Part shown: piece after piece, positions 43,501-54,376 of the stretch
How positions within the stretch are numbered: the stretch's first letter is position 1
Layout of the letters: each line of letters begins with the position of its first letter
Source of the DNA: Pseudomonadales bacterium
GTDB taxonomy: Bacteria; Pseudomonadota; Gammaproteobacteria; Pseudomonadales; Azotimanducaceae
DNA: 54,498 bases
Assembly (NCBI GenBank): GCA_028277965.1
Contig: JANQFF010000268.1
Coordinates: forward strand, 1 to 54,498
Direction: 5' to 3'
Notes under the pieces: model-generated
Told to the model about the DNA's origin: nothing
Seen by the model: only the letters and a program-made list of their open reading frames with translations
The model's database searches: none
Position numbers and translations under genes: made by a program

Positions 43501-44414
43501 ATGTTGGCCTGACCTTCGGGCGGTCGTTTGAAACGCTTGTACTCCCATTGATACTGAACGGGATCACGCATGACGACCCCTTCCACTGCAGCGTTCATTG
43601 CCCGGGCAGACATCGCTTCGTCTTTTTCATACACACTTTGATCCAGCGCCTCGAAGCACAGCCGATAGGACATACCCTGCTCCCCGATCAGACGCTGAAC
43701 GGACCCCATCAACACGTGGGGATTGTGTCGCTGGATGAGCCGGTGGGTAAATGTCATGGTCAACGCCGGGTGCCCGAAGAAATCTGCATAGACGCCACCA
43801 GCTCCCCGCTCAGGCACCTGGTCCGGCAGGATCGTTATGAGCTTCCCTTCTTTGAGAACCTTCACAAGCGAGCGCATGCCCGCCGTATCGATAGCGAACA
43901 TCTGCCCCTGGTACTTTTCCCGCGCGGATTTGATCACAGGCTCCAGGCTTTCAAGCTTCGGCGGGTCGTACAGCGCAGCGAGCGTGTGATTACGCCCGAG
44001 ATAGGCACACAGGAGCTCCCAGTTCCCATAGTGAGGAACAAGTAAAAGAATCCCGCGACCGTCTTCGAGACATTGCTCAAGAAGGCTTCGCCCCTCGATG
44101 TCGGTGATACAACCCAGGAGCCGCCGTTCATCCCAATGCGCAAGCTGGCCAAACTCAAAAAAGAGATAAATCATGTGCCTGATGCTCGCTCGACACCTCG
44201 CTTCAAGCTCATCAGCGGTCAGATCCGGAAAACAGACCCCAAGGTTGGTACGAGTGTCTGCTACGCTTGCAGACTCAAACCGGACCATCAACGCCGCGAC
44301 ACTTCCGGCCAACGCCCACGCAAACCCGGGCGAACACCTGCCGGCCAGCCACAACAACGCCCGTAATGTCATTCCCATCAGTGCGTCCACCGCTTGAATC
44401 TTCCCGGCTGGCAT
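43485..44414 (-). CDS. LpxL/HtrB-family lipid A acyltransferase
   Basis: 309 residues with a hydrophobic N-terminus (MTLRALLWLAGRC). The acyltransferase core shows the catalytic HX4E-type PHYGNWE, LYDPPKLESLEPVI, FAIDTAGMRSLVKVLKEGKLITILPDQVPERG and RLIQRHNPHVLMGSVQRL. It adds a secondary acyl chain to lipid A from acyl-ACP. It overlaps the trkH 3' end by 16 nt and is divergent from gmhB. Confidence 0.92.
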   Translation of the reverse strand: MPAGKIQAVDALMGMTLRALLWLAGRCSPGFAWALAGSVAALMVRFESASVADTRTNLGVCFPDLTADELEARCRASIRHMIYLFFEFGQLAHWDERRLLGCITDIEGRSLLEQCLEDGRGILLLVPHYGNWELLCAYLGRNHTLAALYDPPKLESLEPVIKSAREKYQGQMFAIDTAGMRSLVKVLKEGKLITILPDQVPERGAGGVYADFFGHPALTMTFTHRLIQRHNPHVLMGSVQRLIGEQGMSYRLCFEALDQSVYEKDEAMSARAMNAAVEGVVMRDPVQYQWEYKRFKRPPEGQANIYRRQ

Positions 44415-44423
44415 GCATAACTG

Positions 44424-44990
44424 ATGAGCACACCACGCCGGAACCGGATGTTCATGTTCTCTAACATCAAGCTGATTCTACTCGACCGGGACGGCGTGAT
44501 TAACGAGGAGTCCGACGCATTCATCCGCGCGGTGGAAGAGTGGAAACCGCTGCCAGGCTCCCTGGAAGCCATCGTCAGGCTGCAGGCACAGTTCAAAGTA
44601 GCCGTGTGCACCAATCAGTCCGGTGTCGGGCGAGGGTATCTCAACGAACACCAGCTTGCAGATATACATGACCGCCTCAACAGGCATCTCATCTCTCTTG
44701 GTGGTTCAGCGCTGGACATCTTCTTCTGTCCACATCTTCCGGACGCACAGTGTACGTGCCGCAAACCTGCGCCGGGCCTCCTTATTGCAGCCATGCAGGC
44801 GTACGGCGTCTCCGCATCGAAGACAGTCTTTGTGGGAGACTCGCCGCGCGATCTCGAGGCATCACTGGCGGCGGGATCTCAACCGGCACTTGTTCTCACA
44901 GGGAACGGGTCCAGGACTGCCGCTACACTCGATCCTTCGATTCCCGTCTACGACAACCTCAAAGCCCTGGCCGACAGTATTGTCAGTTAG
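44424..44990 (+). CDS. gmhB: D-glycero-beta-D-manno-heptose-1,7-bisphosphate 7-phosphatase
   Basis: 188 residues from the ATG at 44424; ATGs at 44448 and 44454 would give a more typical start (FSNIKLILLDRDGVINEES). The HAD motif is LLDRDGV, and the zinc-binding Cys/His set is CPHLPDAQCTCRKP. Motif III/IV FVGDSPRDLEA is present. It acts in LPS heptose synthesis, so it goes with the lipid A acyltransferase next to it. It converges with gyrB across a REP palindrome. Confidence 0.92.
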   Translation: MSTPRRNRMFMFSNIKLILLDRDGVINEESDAFIRAVEEWKPLPGSLEAIVRLQAQFKVAVCTNQSGVGRGYLNEHQLADIHDRLNRHLISLGGSALDIFFCPHLPDAQCTCRKPAPGLLIAAMQAYGVSASKTVFVGDSPRDLEASLAAGSQPALVLTGNGSRTAATLDPSIPVYDNLKALADSIVS

Positions 44991-44995
44991 CCCCA

Positions 44996-45017
44996 ATCGC
45001 GGCTTCAGCCGCGATTC
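44996..45017. repeat. REP palindrome between gmhB and gyrB
   Basis: A perfect 10-bp stem, AATCGCGGCT-TC-AGCCGCGATT, is followed by CTTTATA on the plus strand, and the gyrB stop codon lies just beyond. It can act as a stop for the convergent transcripts. Confidence 0.85.
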
Positions 45018-45018
45018 T

Positions 45019-47436
<2,418 letters not shown>

Positions 47437-47460
47437 TTAATCTCGGTTAGTGAATGACGC

Positions 47461-48576
47461 TCAGGCCTGCACAGCAGGTTCCACTGTGCCGTGTTTCACG
47501 TGAAACATGTGAATCTGGTCACGGTACTTTTCCCACAGAGCATCCGAAGATCCCAGATCAGTTGCCGTGGCAATAATCTGGCATTCCAAGCCCAGTAATA
47601 CCTGCAAAAACTTCTCCCAGTGGTTCTGATCGAGTTCTGCACCAAAATCGTCTATCAGGAATACGCCCCTATTCTCAAAAGAGCTCTCCAAAGAATCCTC
47701 ACCGCGTCGTCCAAGCACCATGGCCTGGGCCAGATTGAGTACGCAGGCAGCCAGTTTGGCCTGTCCACGGGACAAGACCTCTGCCGCATGACGATCGCCA
47801 CATTTGACCTGCAGATCACCGCGATGAGGACCTCTGTGGGTCAGGCCAAATTTTACATCGCGAGCGGCACTTTCGCTCAGCTTTTTTTGCGCTTCTTCAG
47901 CACTCTCAAGCCCGCCCCAGTCATAGGTGAGTGCCACTTTTTCAGCCAGGCCAACCACCGGCCCGAGTTCGGACACAACCTCATTGAGCACCTCGACGTA
48001 CCGTTTGCGCATTTCGCTCAGAGGAATTGCCTTTTCCAGGTACGGTTCACTCCAGACATCCGTTCCTGCCGCGCTTTTCAACCACGCATTTCGCTGAGCG
48101 AGCACCCGCCGGAACGCGCTGGATAGCTGAAGAAACCCCGGTTCCACGTGAAACAATCCCCAGTCGAGGAACGTCCTGCGCCCGGTTGGAGACCCAAAAA
48201 TGAGGTCTGATACATCCGGCAGAATCGTCTGCAAGGGCAGCAGGCGGGCAAAGTCGGATAGCCGACGGCGTCGCTCACCATCAAGCTGCAGTCTCGTTTG
48301 CCCCGATCTACTCCTCGCAAGCGCCAGTACACGCCGGGGTCGACCGGTTTCAACCGCTTCACCGCGTACAATCAGCTCATTCTGGTCGTATTGAATGAGT
48401 GAACGGGTATTTCCGGTTCTGAACGAGCGGCCGCGGGCGAGCAGGGCAATCGACTCCAGAACCGCCGTTTTACCGGCACCGTTTGGACCAGTGAGGCAAT
48501 TAAACCCACGGCCAAATTCGATTGTCTGGGTTTTCAGATTACGGACGTGACTCAGATGTAGTTTATGCAGATACAT
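47461..48576 (-). CDS. recF: DNA replication and repair protein RecF
   Basis: 371 residues from the ATG at 48576; a longer frame (48606) adds ten residues inside a REP unit. Walker A LTGPNGAGKTAVLE, the signature VLSRGQAKLAACVLNLAQAM and Walker B FLIDDFGAELD. It helps load RecA at gapped DNA. It lies 53 nt after dnaN. Confidence 0.95.
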   Translation of the reverse strand: MYLHKLHLSHVRNLKTQTIEFGRGFNCLTGPNGAGKTAVLESIALLARGRSFRTGNTRSLIQYDQNELIVRGEAVETGRPRRVLALARSRSGQTRLQLDGERRRRLSDFARLLPLQTILPDVSDLIFGSPTGRRTFLDWGLFHVEPGFLQLSSAFRRVLAQRNAWLKSAAGTDVWSEPYLEKAIPLSEMRKRYVEVLNEVVSELGPVVGLAEKVALTYDWGGLESAEEAQKKLSESAARDVKFGLTHRGPHRGDLQVKCGDRHAAEVLSRGQAKLAACVLNLAQAMVLGRRGEDSLESSFENRGVFLIDDFGAELDQNHWEKFLQVLLGLECQIIATATDLGSSDALWEKYRDQIHMFHVKHGTVEPAVQA

Positions 48577-48590
48577 CGAGCGCCAATTCT

Positions 48591-48604
48591 GCGGCTGAAG
48601 CCGC
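48591..48604. repeat. REP core between dnaN and recF
   Basis: GCGGCT-GA-AGCCGC (48591-48604), followed on the plus strand by ACCTACAACA, the same arm type as elsewhere. It sits between two genes in the same direction. Confidence 0.75.
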
Positions 48605-48629
48605 ACCTACAACAGGATATATGTCCGGT

Positions 48630-49742
48630 CTATAGTCGCATGGGCATGACGACGTAGACGTCATCATCGTCACCCACCCCTTCGAGAAGGGCAGAACTAT
48701 TGGCGTCTGCCAGACTAAGCCGCACCTGCTCAGTCTGCAGCACATTCAACACATCAAGCAGGTAACTGACATTAAACCCAATTTCCAGGTCTTCACCGTT
48801 GTACTCCACCGGTACAACTTCTTCTGCTTCTTCCTGTTCCGGGTTATTGGCCTGAATTGTCAATTGTTCTGCATTGATCATGAGCCGAACGCCGCGATAT
48901 TTCTCGTTGGAAAGGATCGCCGCTCGGTGAAACGCCTGTTTGAGGGTTTCCCGGTCGCCAGTGAGGTGCCGGGAGGTTTCTGCTGGTATGACCTTCTGGT
49001 AGTCAGGGAACTGACCATCCACCAGCTTGGTGGTCAATGTGAATTCACCCGCTTCCACCTGCAGATGATTTGCGCCAATCTGCAACTTCAAAGTTTCAGA
49101 TTCATCATCCAGCAGGCGTGCAAGCTCAAGAACGCCTTTTCTCGGCACAATGACCTGGGTTCTTCCACCCGCCTCTGCAACCCCCGGGTTGCTGGATTCA
49201 TATGTGCTCATGGCCAACCGGTGTCCATCCGTTGCAACCGCCCGGGTATGTCCACCTTCAACTTCCAGCAGCATCCCGTTCAGGAAATACCGAACGTCCT
49301 GTTGGGCCATTGCAAACCCAACAGCGGAGATGAGCCCGTCCAGCGCCCCGTGGCTGATTTCGACTGAAACATCACCTGAACCGCCCGGCACCTTGGGAAA
49401 ATCGGCTGCCGGAAGTGTCGCCAGGCTGAAACGGCTCCGGCCGGAGCGTACAACTGCCCGATCGCCTTCAACCCCCACCGTGACCTGGGCTCCTTCAGCC
49501 AGCGAACGCCAGATATCGGCGAGCTTCCGGGCGGGCAGGGTGGCTTCACCCTCCTGCTCAATCTCTGCCTCGCAACGAGCGACGAGCTCAACCTCGAGAT
49601 CTGTCCCGGTGATTTCGAGACTGTTTCCCTGCGCCTTGACTAACAAGTTTGCTAACACAGGAAGCGTCTGACGGCGCTCCACAACGCCGGTCACCAGTTG
49701 CAGCGGCCGCAGCAGGTGCTCTCTTTGAATAGAAAACTTCAC
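48630..49742 (-). CDS. dnaN: DNA polymerase III beta sliding clamp
   Basis: 370 residues from the GTG at 49742 (first codons KFSIQREHLL, the usual N-terminus of the clamp). Longer frames to 49877 run into dnaA. Three clamp domains are present; the third ends in VYVVMPMRL, the typical C-terminus. It tethers polymerases to DNA. It follows dnaA by 7 nt. Confidence 0.96.
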   Translation of the reverse strand: MKFSIQREHLLRPLQLVTGVVERRQTLPVLANLLVKAQGNSLEITGTDLEVELVARCEAEIEQEGEATLPARKLADIWRSLAEGAQVTVGVEGDRAVVRSGRSRFSLATLPAADFPKVPGGSGDVSVEISHGALDGLISAVGFAMAQQDVRYFLNGMLLEVEGGHTRAVATDGHRLAMSTYESSNPGVAEAGGRTQVIVPRKGVLELARLLDDESETLKLQIGANHLQVEAGEFTLTTKLVDGQFPDYQKVIPAETSRHLTGDRETLKQAFHRAAILSNEKYRGVRLMINAEQLTIQANNPEQEEAEEVVPVEYNGEDLEIGFNVSYLLDVLNVLQTEQVRLSLADANSSALLEGVGDDDDVYVVMPMRL

Positions 49743-49749
49743 GGTATGT

Positions 49750-51066
49750 TCAGCCTGATAGAAGCCTGGATAGATTCTTATGATCTTCGGCCAGATCGGC
49801 GCTGGAGTCACGTAATTCTGCAATCTTTCGACAGGCATGCAGAACGGTGGTGTGATCGCGCCCGCCAAAAGCGTCACCTATTTCCGGCAAGGAATGATTG
49901 GTGAGTTCTTTTGCCAGAGCCATGGCTACCTGACGGGGACGGGCCAGTGTCCTGGTTCGACGCTTCGAAAGCAGGTCGGCAAGCTTGATATTGTAGTACT
50001 CAGCGACGGTGCGCTGGATATTGTCGATCGATATCTGGCGATCCTGAATCGCAAAGAGATCCCTTAACGCTCTTTTAACTTGTTCCACGCTGATACGGCT
50101 ACCCGTAAACCGGGCATTTGCAATCACCCTTCTGAGAGCACCTTCCAGTTCTCTCACGTTGGACCGTATCCGTTCGGCAATAAAAAACGCCACTGCCGGA
50201 TCAAGCTCTACCTCTTCCGCTTCCGCTTTTTTCATGAGGATCGCAACACGCGTTTCGAGCTCCGGCGCTTCCACCTCAACGGTCAGTCCCCAGACAAACC
50301 TGGACTTCAGCCGTTCTTCCAGGCCATCTATCTCCCGCGGGTAGCGGTCGCAGGTCAGGACCATCTGGTGGCCACGTTCCAGAAGCGCATTGAAGACATG
50401 GAAGAACTCTTCCTGTGATCGCAGCTTTTTGGCAAAAAACTGAATGTCGTCGATGAGCAGCGCATCTACGCTCCGGTAGTACTGCATAAACCCGGGCATC
50501 GTGCCCTGCTGCAGGGCTTTGACCATATCCTGAACAAACCGCTGCGAGTGCAGATATACCACCTTCGCATCAGGGGTCCGCTCAAGGATCGAATTGCCGA
50601 CAGCCTGCATCAGGTGGGTCTTTCCGAGACCCACACCACCGTAAAGCAAGAGCGGGTTGTAGGAATTGCCTGCGTTTTCGGCCACCTGCAGCGCTGCCGC
50701 TTTGGCCAGTTCATTGCTTTTACCTTCAACGAATGTAGCAAATGTGAATTCGTTGTTTAGATTGTGTGACGGCCTCGACTTATCTTCATGGGCGTCCGCT
50801 CTGAGCGGCGTACCGGCTCCGGTCTCGCCGACCGTGAGAAAAATATCCAGTTCCTCATCCATACCGGACGCTTCCGCCATAAAATCCTGGATGCGTTTCA
50901 GGTAAGCCAGACGGACCTGCTCTTCCACATATATGTTTGGAGCGAAAACTGAAACCGACCCACCGTCAACACGGGCCTGAAGCGGCTTAATGTATGTTTC
51001 GAATTGTTCGGAAGATAGTTCCTCTGCCAACCTGCTGACGCATTGCTGCCAAATGCTGTAACCCAC
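49750..51066 (-). CDS. dnaA: Chromosomal replication initiator DnaA
   Basis: 438 residues from a GTG with an in-frame TAG directly before it, so the start cannot lie further up. N-terminal domain [24 protein letters not shown]+ Walker [16 protein letters not shown]; Walker [13 protein letters not shown]; domain IV DNA-binding helix [17 protein letters not shown]. It opens the origin by binding DnaA boxes. Its promoter and leader are described separately. Order dnaA-dnaN-recF-gyrB is conserved. Confidence 0.97.
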   Translation of the reverse strand: MGYSIWQQCVSRLAEELSSEQFETYIKPLQARVDGGSVSVFAPNIYVEEQVRLAYLKRIQDFMAEASGMDEELDIFLTVGETGAGTPLRADAHEDKSRPSHNLNNEFTFATFVEGKSNELAKAAALQVAENAGNSYNPLLLYGGVGLGKTHLMQAVGNSILERTPDAKVVYLHSQRFVQDMVKALQQGTMPGFMQYYRSVDALLIDDIQFFAKKLRSQEEFFHVFNALLERGHQMVLTCDRYPREIDGLEERLKSRFVWGLTVEVEAPELETRVAILMKKAEAEEVELDPAVAFFIAERIRSNVRELEGALRRVIANARFTGSRISVEQVKRALRDLFAIQDRQISIDNIQRTVAEYYNIKLADLLSKRRTRTLARPRQVAMALAKELTNHSLPEIGDAFGGRDHTTVLHACRKIAELRDSSADLAEDHKNLSRLLSG

Positions 51067-51137
51067 CTATGTGTGCCCCCACAAACACACTCATCACGTG
51101 CGATGAATGCGAATCGATCGCCTTATCTTCTTGAAAG

Positions 51138-51149
51138 GAGGTGATCGTG
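51138..51149 (-). promoter_or_regulatory. Anti-Shine-Dalgarno-like sequence in the dnaA leader
   Basis: Plus strand 51135-51146 reads AAGGAGGTGATC; the minus strand therefore reads GATCACCTCCTT, the same as the end of 16S rRNA. It lies just downstream of the predicted dnaA start point, about 70 nt before the dnaA GTG. It could pair with the GGTGG at that start codon. Confidence 0.35.
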
Positions 51150-51287
51150 AATTGTTATATATCCTTTTCCTGTCGCGGTCACAACAGCCTCCCAATGCGG
51201 GTTGACAAGTTGGTCAACGGGTCTAGTGAGGAAGCACGACTGTGTGAAGCGACTGCCCAGCATTTAAGCCCAAGCTCACACAAATAG
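51147..51287 (+). CDS. Possible 46-codon small ORF with perfect Shine-Dalgarno
   Basis: GTG at 51147 is preceded by AAGGAGGTGATC with a 5-nt spacer, a perfect and unusually long match to the 16S 3' end. The product begins MNCYISFSCRGHNSL and ends HLSPSSHK; no family is recognised. It lies antisense to the dnaA leader and promoter, so the SD match may be fortuitous. Low confidence. Confidence 0.25.
   Translation: MNCYISFSCRGHNSLPMRVDKLVNGSSEEARLCEATAQHLSPSSHK
51156..51184 (-). promoter_or_regulatory. Sigma-70-type promoter for dnaA
   Basis: On the minus strand TTGTGA (51184-51179), 17-bp spacer, TATATA (51161-51156). Transcription would start near 51149, giving a leader of about 80 nt. It is the best promoter-like match in the dnaA upstream region. 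Confidence 0.55.
51201..51218. promoter_or_regulatory. Small dyad upstream of the dnaA promoter
   Basis: GTTGAC, six bases, GTCAAC. It lies 17-34 bp upstream of the proposed -35 box of dnaA and could be a regulator site. No known motif matches it clearly. Confidence 0.4.
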
Positions 51288-51417
51288 CCATCCATTCGCT
51301 CAAAAAAGTGTAGTCTTTTTTTAACAATGCAGCCTTTTCAGTCACTTATGACTGTCTGTGCAGGAGGCCTGTCAGGAAACAAAATTGACCGTTGTGTGCG
51401 CAACATTTTGGAGAACC

Positions 51418-51426
51418 TGTGGATAA
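51418..51426 (-). promoter_or_regulatory. Perfect DnaA box
   Basis: TGTGGATAA on the plus strand, which is TTATCCACA on the minus strand, the consensus DnaA box. Confidence 0.75.
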
Positions 51427-51622
51427 CTTTTTCCGGGTGTTTCTTCCACAAACTGTGCGTCGATTAACCCCGCCATATTCAGCCGCTTTCCACAGGTAAT
51501 CATCGAGCTCAAGCCATTGAAACGAAGCAGTTTTTTTGGCTTACGCACAACCGGCGGATGTTCCAACAAACAACAACCACAAACTTTTAATATATATATC
51601 TTTCTATTAGGCACCTCTTTAT

Positions 51623-51651
51623 TTGACACAGGAGGGGGCCATTCATAGAAT
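51623..51651 (+). promoter_or_regulatory. Sigma-70-type promoter for rpmH
   Basis: TTGACA (51623-51628), 17-bp spacer, TAGAAT (51646-51651), about 48 nt before the rpmH ATG. A consensus -35 and a one-mismatch -10 make it a strong promoter, as expected for rpmH-rnpA. Confidence 0.8.
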
Positions 51652-51699
51652 CGCGCACCCTTTGACATAAGCCTCGAGAAATCGAGACAGGCGCGCCAA

Positions 51700-51834
51700 A
51701 TGAAACGTACTTTCCAGCCCAGTAACCTGAAGAGAAAACGAACTCACGGTTTCCGTGCACGTATGGCGACCAAGGGTGGACGCAAAGTCCTCAGTGCCCG
51801 TCGCGCCAAAGGCAGGAAACGTCTCACGGTTTGA
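51700..51834 (+). CDS. rpmH: 50S ribosomal protein L34
   Basis: 44 residues, the normal length: [20 protein letters not shown] at the start and KGRKRLTV at the end. It is a core part of the large ribosomal subunit. It starts the rpmH-rnpA-yidD-yidC-mnmE run. Confidence 0.98.
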   Translation: MKRTFQPSNLKRKRTHGFRARMATKGGRKVLSARRAKGRKRLTV

Positions 51835-51890
51835 CGACCGGCGAATCAATGATTCGCTGATCACTCTCATCTGCACTCTCTCTGCAATTC

Positions 51891-52244
51891 ATGGGCGAAT
51901 TCGGTAAGAAGGATCGCCTGACCAAACCAGGTGAATTCGAAAACGTGTTGCGCCAACCTGAATTAAATCTCTCGCATGGCCCATTACGTCTGCGCGCCAG
52001 AACGAATAGAATGTCGCGCGCCCGATTAGGCCTGGTTGTGCCCAAGCGGGGTACCCGGTCCGCTGTGCGCAGAAACAGAATCAAGCGGATTGTTCGCGAA
52101 CGGTTTCGGCTGGAATCCCAGAATCTACCGGCGCTCGACATGGTCGTCCAGGTCTATCGTGATCTTGAAGACACAAAGCTTCGCGAATCCCTCGAGCAGC
52201 TATGGGTGCAGGTACGCAGCAATACGTCAGGACGGAGCGGATAG
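51891..52244 (+). CDS. rnpA: Ribonuclease P protein component
   Basis: 117 residues. Family motifs: FGKKDRLTKPGEFENVL, RLGLVVPKRGTRSAVRRNRI with RIVRERFRL (the RNR region) and DMVVQVYRDLED. It helps the RNase P RNA process the 5' ends of tRNA. It lies 56 nt after rpmH. Confidence 0.95.
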   Translation: MGEFGKKDRLTKPGEFENVLRQPELNLSHGPLRLRARTNRMSRARLGLVVPKRGTRSAVRRNRIKRIVRERFRLESQNLPALDMVVQVYRDLEDTKLRESLEQLWVQVRSNTSGRSG

Positions 52245-52245
52245 T

Positions 52246-52530
52246 TTGGAACACATAAGTCAGACAGCTCGAACACTTGTGGATCGCTCAAAACGAGGTC
52301 CGGTTCTTGTGATGGTCGGTATCATCCGGCTCTATCAGCTGACGCTGAGCCCCTGGATCGGCGGGCAGTGTCGCTTCTATCCCACGTGTTCCGTGTATGC
52401 CCAGCAAGCCCTCCACCAACACGGGTTTATCAAAGGTACCTGGCTTGCGGTCAGACGCGTTGGCCGGTGCCACCCTTTTAATCCGGGTGGAGTAGATGAA
52501 GTGCCCGTGGAGAAAAAGTCCGCATGCTGA
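52246..52530 (+). CDS. yidD: Membrane protein insertion efficiency factor YidD
   Basis: 94 residues from a TTG 1 nt after the rnpA stop, with GGAG about 8 nt upstream. Typical YidD core: IRLYQLTLSPWIGGQCRFYP, TCSVYAQQALHQHGF and KGTWLAVRRVGRCHPFNPGG, with two Cys. It is a small membrane-associated factor linked to YidC. Its stop overlaps the yidC start by 7 nt. Confidence 0.9.
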   Translation: MEHISQTARTLVDRSKRGPVLVMVGIIRLYQLTLSPWIGGQCRFYPTCSVYAQQALHQHGFIKGTWLAVRRVGRCHPFNPGGVDEVPVEKKSAC

Positions 52531-54254
52531 CGCCGGAAATCCAACGAATTGTTCTCCTGGTTGCGCTGGCGGTGACCGGCTATTTCATGATCCTCGCATG
52601 GAACGATGACATGCAGGAGAACCGCAAGCCGATCGAATATGAGGCGGCGCCACTCGCCGCACCGGCAACGGAGAGTTCTGTACCCGACGATACACCCGCC
52701 GAGGCGATTCCCAGTCAAAATCCCGTGTCAGACGTTCCGGATGAAAGCCTTCTCGTTGAAGAAGGCATCGCTGTGACCGCCGAGACCCCGGCCGCCAGCG
52801 CCAATGGAAACAATCTCGTGATGGTTGAGACGCCTACACTGAAAGTGTGGATTGATCTCACGGGTGGTGACATCGTCCGCGTGCAGTTGCCGAAGTTTCC
52901 GGTTGAACTGGAGCTTCCCGATACCCCGTACCTCCTGCTCGATCGCAGTCCGACGCAGACCTATGTCGCTCAGAGTGGTTTGATCGGTCCGGATGGGCCG
53001 GATTCGACGGCGCGACCGAGGTTCGAAGCGGAGAGCAGTGAAATCTTCATTGCGGAAGGTGAGGAGCGAGCTGTTGTTCTGCGTACTGCCATCGACGGCG
53101 GAGAACTACGCAAAGTCTTTGTATTCCGGGGTGACGATTACCTTGTCGACCTTCGTTACGAGATGGACAACCGTAGTGCTGATACCAAGCGTGCGGGCAT
53201 GTTCGCCCAGATAAAACGCGACTCACGTCCACCGCCAACCGACGAATCCTTTTCCCTCGCTCCTCAGCCGTATCTTGGAGCGGCGCTCACGACACCGGAA
53301 GAGCGTTACTTCAAGATCGATTTTGAGGACATCGATGACGATGGTCCGATGCCACGTACGACTGTTACAGGTGGCTGGATCGCTCTGTTGCAGCACTATT
53401 TTCTCTCTGCCTGGGTACCACCCGCTGAACAGAACAACAATTTCTACGCTCGCCGGGGTGGCGACGGCAACTATCTCTTTGGTTATACAGGGCCAGCTCA
53501 GACAGTTGAACCAGGGCAGACGGGTGTCTGGGAAGCCAGTTTCTATGCCGGACCCAAAGACCAGAAACGGCTCGAAGAGATTGCTGAGAACCTGAATCTG
53601 ACCGTCGACTACGGTTTTCTGTGGTGGGTGGCCGTGCCGCTTTTCTACATCCTGGACTGGCTGTACGAGATGGTCGGGAACTGGGGTGTGGCCATCATCC
53701 TGTTGACGATCATCGTCAAGGCTGCTCTTTATCCGTTGTCGGCTGCAGGCTACAAGTCCATGGCGAACATGCGACGGGTGGCTCCCGCGATGAAAAAACT
53801 GCAGGAGCGATATGCCAACGACCGGGAGAAGCTGTCTCGCGAGATGATGGCCCTCTACAAGAAAGAGGGCGCCAATCCGCTGGGTGGATGTCTGCCCATG
53901 CTTCTCCCAATGCCGATTTTCCTTGCGTTGTACTGGGTTCTCTTCGAATCGGTAGAACTCCGACAGGCACCTTTCATTTTCTGGATTGAGGATCTTGCGG
54001 TCATGGATCCGTATTTCATCCTGCCGCTGGCGATGGGCGCCAGCATGTACTGGATGCAGACCCTCAACCCGCAGATGGGTGACCCGATGCAGCAGAAAAT
54101 GATGAAAATGATGCCGATCATGTTCACGGTATTGTTCCTCTTCTTCCCCGCGGGGCTGGTGCTGTACTGGCTCGTCAACAACATACTGTCCGTTGCACAA
54201 CAGCAGTACGTGTATAGAAAAGCGGAAAAGGCACAGGCTGCCGCCAAGAGCTGA
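52524..54254 (+). CDS. yidC: Membrane protein insertase YidC
   Basis: 576 residues. TM1 (RIVLLVALAVTGYFMIL) leads to a large periplasmic P1 domain (to about 350), then the conserved insertase helices: WWVAVPLFYILDWLYEMVGN, GVAIILLTIIVKAALYPLS, the hydrophilic coiled hairpin (AMKKLQERYANDREKLSREM), MLLPMPIFLALYWVLFES and MPIMFTVLFLFFPAGLVLYW. It inserts membrane proteins, alone or with SecYEG. Overlap with yidD suggests coupling. Confidence 0.97.
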   Translation: MLTPEIQRIVLLVALAVTGYFMILAWNDDMQENRKPIEYEAAPLAAPATESSVPDDTPAEAIPSQNPVSDVPDESLLVEEGIAVTAETPAASANGNNLVMVETPTLKVWIDLTGGDIVRVQLPKFPVELELPDTPYLLLDRSPTQTYVAQSGLIGPDGPDSTARPRFEAESSEIFIAEGEERAVVLRTAIDGGELRKVFVFRGDDYLVDLRYEMDNRSADTKRAGMFAQIKRDSRPPPTDESFSLAPQPYLGAALTTPEERYFKIDFEDIDDDGPMPRTTVTGGWIALLQHYFLSAWVPPAEQNNNFYARRGGDGNYLFGYTGPAQTVEPGQTGVWEASFYAGPKDQKRLEEIAENLNLTVDYGFLWWVAVPLFYILDWLYEMVGNWGVAIILLTIIVKAALYPLSAAGYKSMANMRRVAPAMKKLQERYANDREKLSREMMALYKKEGANPLGGCLPMLLPMPIFLALYWVLFESVELRQAPFIFWIEDLAVMDPYFILPLAMGASMYWMQTLNPQMGDPMQQKMMKMMPIMFTVLFLFFPAGLVLYWLVNNILSVAQQQYVYRKAEKAQAAAKS

Positions 54255-54288
54255 ACTCCGCTTACGGGTTCTGATTACACTCGGATAG

Positions 54289-54355
54289 AATCGCGGCTGA
54301 AGCCGCTCCTACATAGCAATCTGCCTGGTTCTGCAGGAGCGGCTTCAGCCGCGAT
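54289..54355. repeat. REP-type inverted pair between yidC and mnmE
   Basis: A unit AATCGCGGCTGAAGCCGCTC plus the TACA arm (54289-54313) is followed by an inverted unit TGCAGGAGCG plus GCTTCAGCCGCGAT (54332-54355). The pair is 18 bp apart, with the same build as the element at 11301-11433. Confidence 0.85.
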
Positions 54356-54376
54356 AGGATTTGGCTTAGAAACAAC

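Larger units (their letters stand above)
51067..51699. other. Candidate chromosomal origin oriC between dnaA and rpmH
   Basis: 633 bp. It holds one perfect DnaA box (TTATCCACA read on the minus strand, 51418-51426), and weaker ones TTTCCACAG (51487-51495) and TCTTCCACA (51442-51450). AT-rich stretches occur at 51302-51320 and 51585-51612 (TATATATATC), where duplex opening could happen. Position between dnaA and rpmH is where Pseudomonas has its origin. The number of clear boxes is small, so the call is based mainly on location. Confidence 0.65.

Noticed and set aside
51135-51146. Fragment of a 16S rRNA gene
   Set aside because: Only about 12 bases match the 16S 3' end, with no rRNA sequence on either side.
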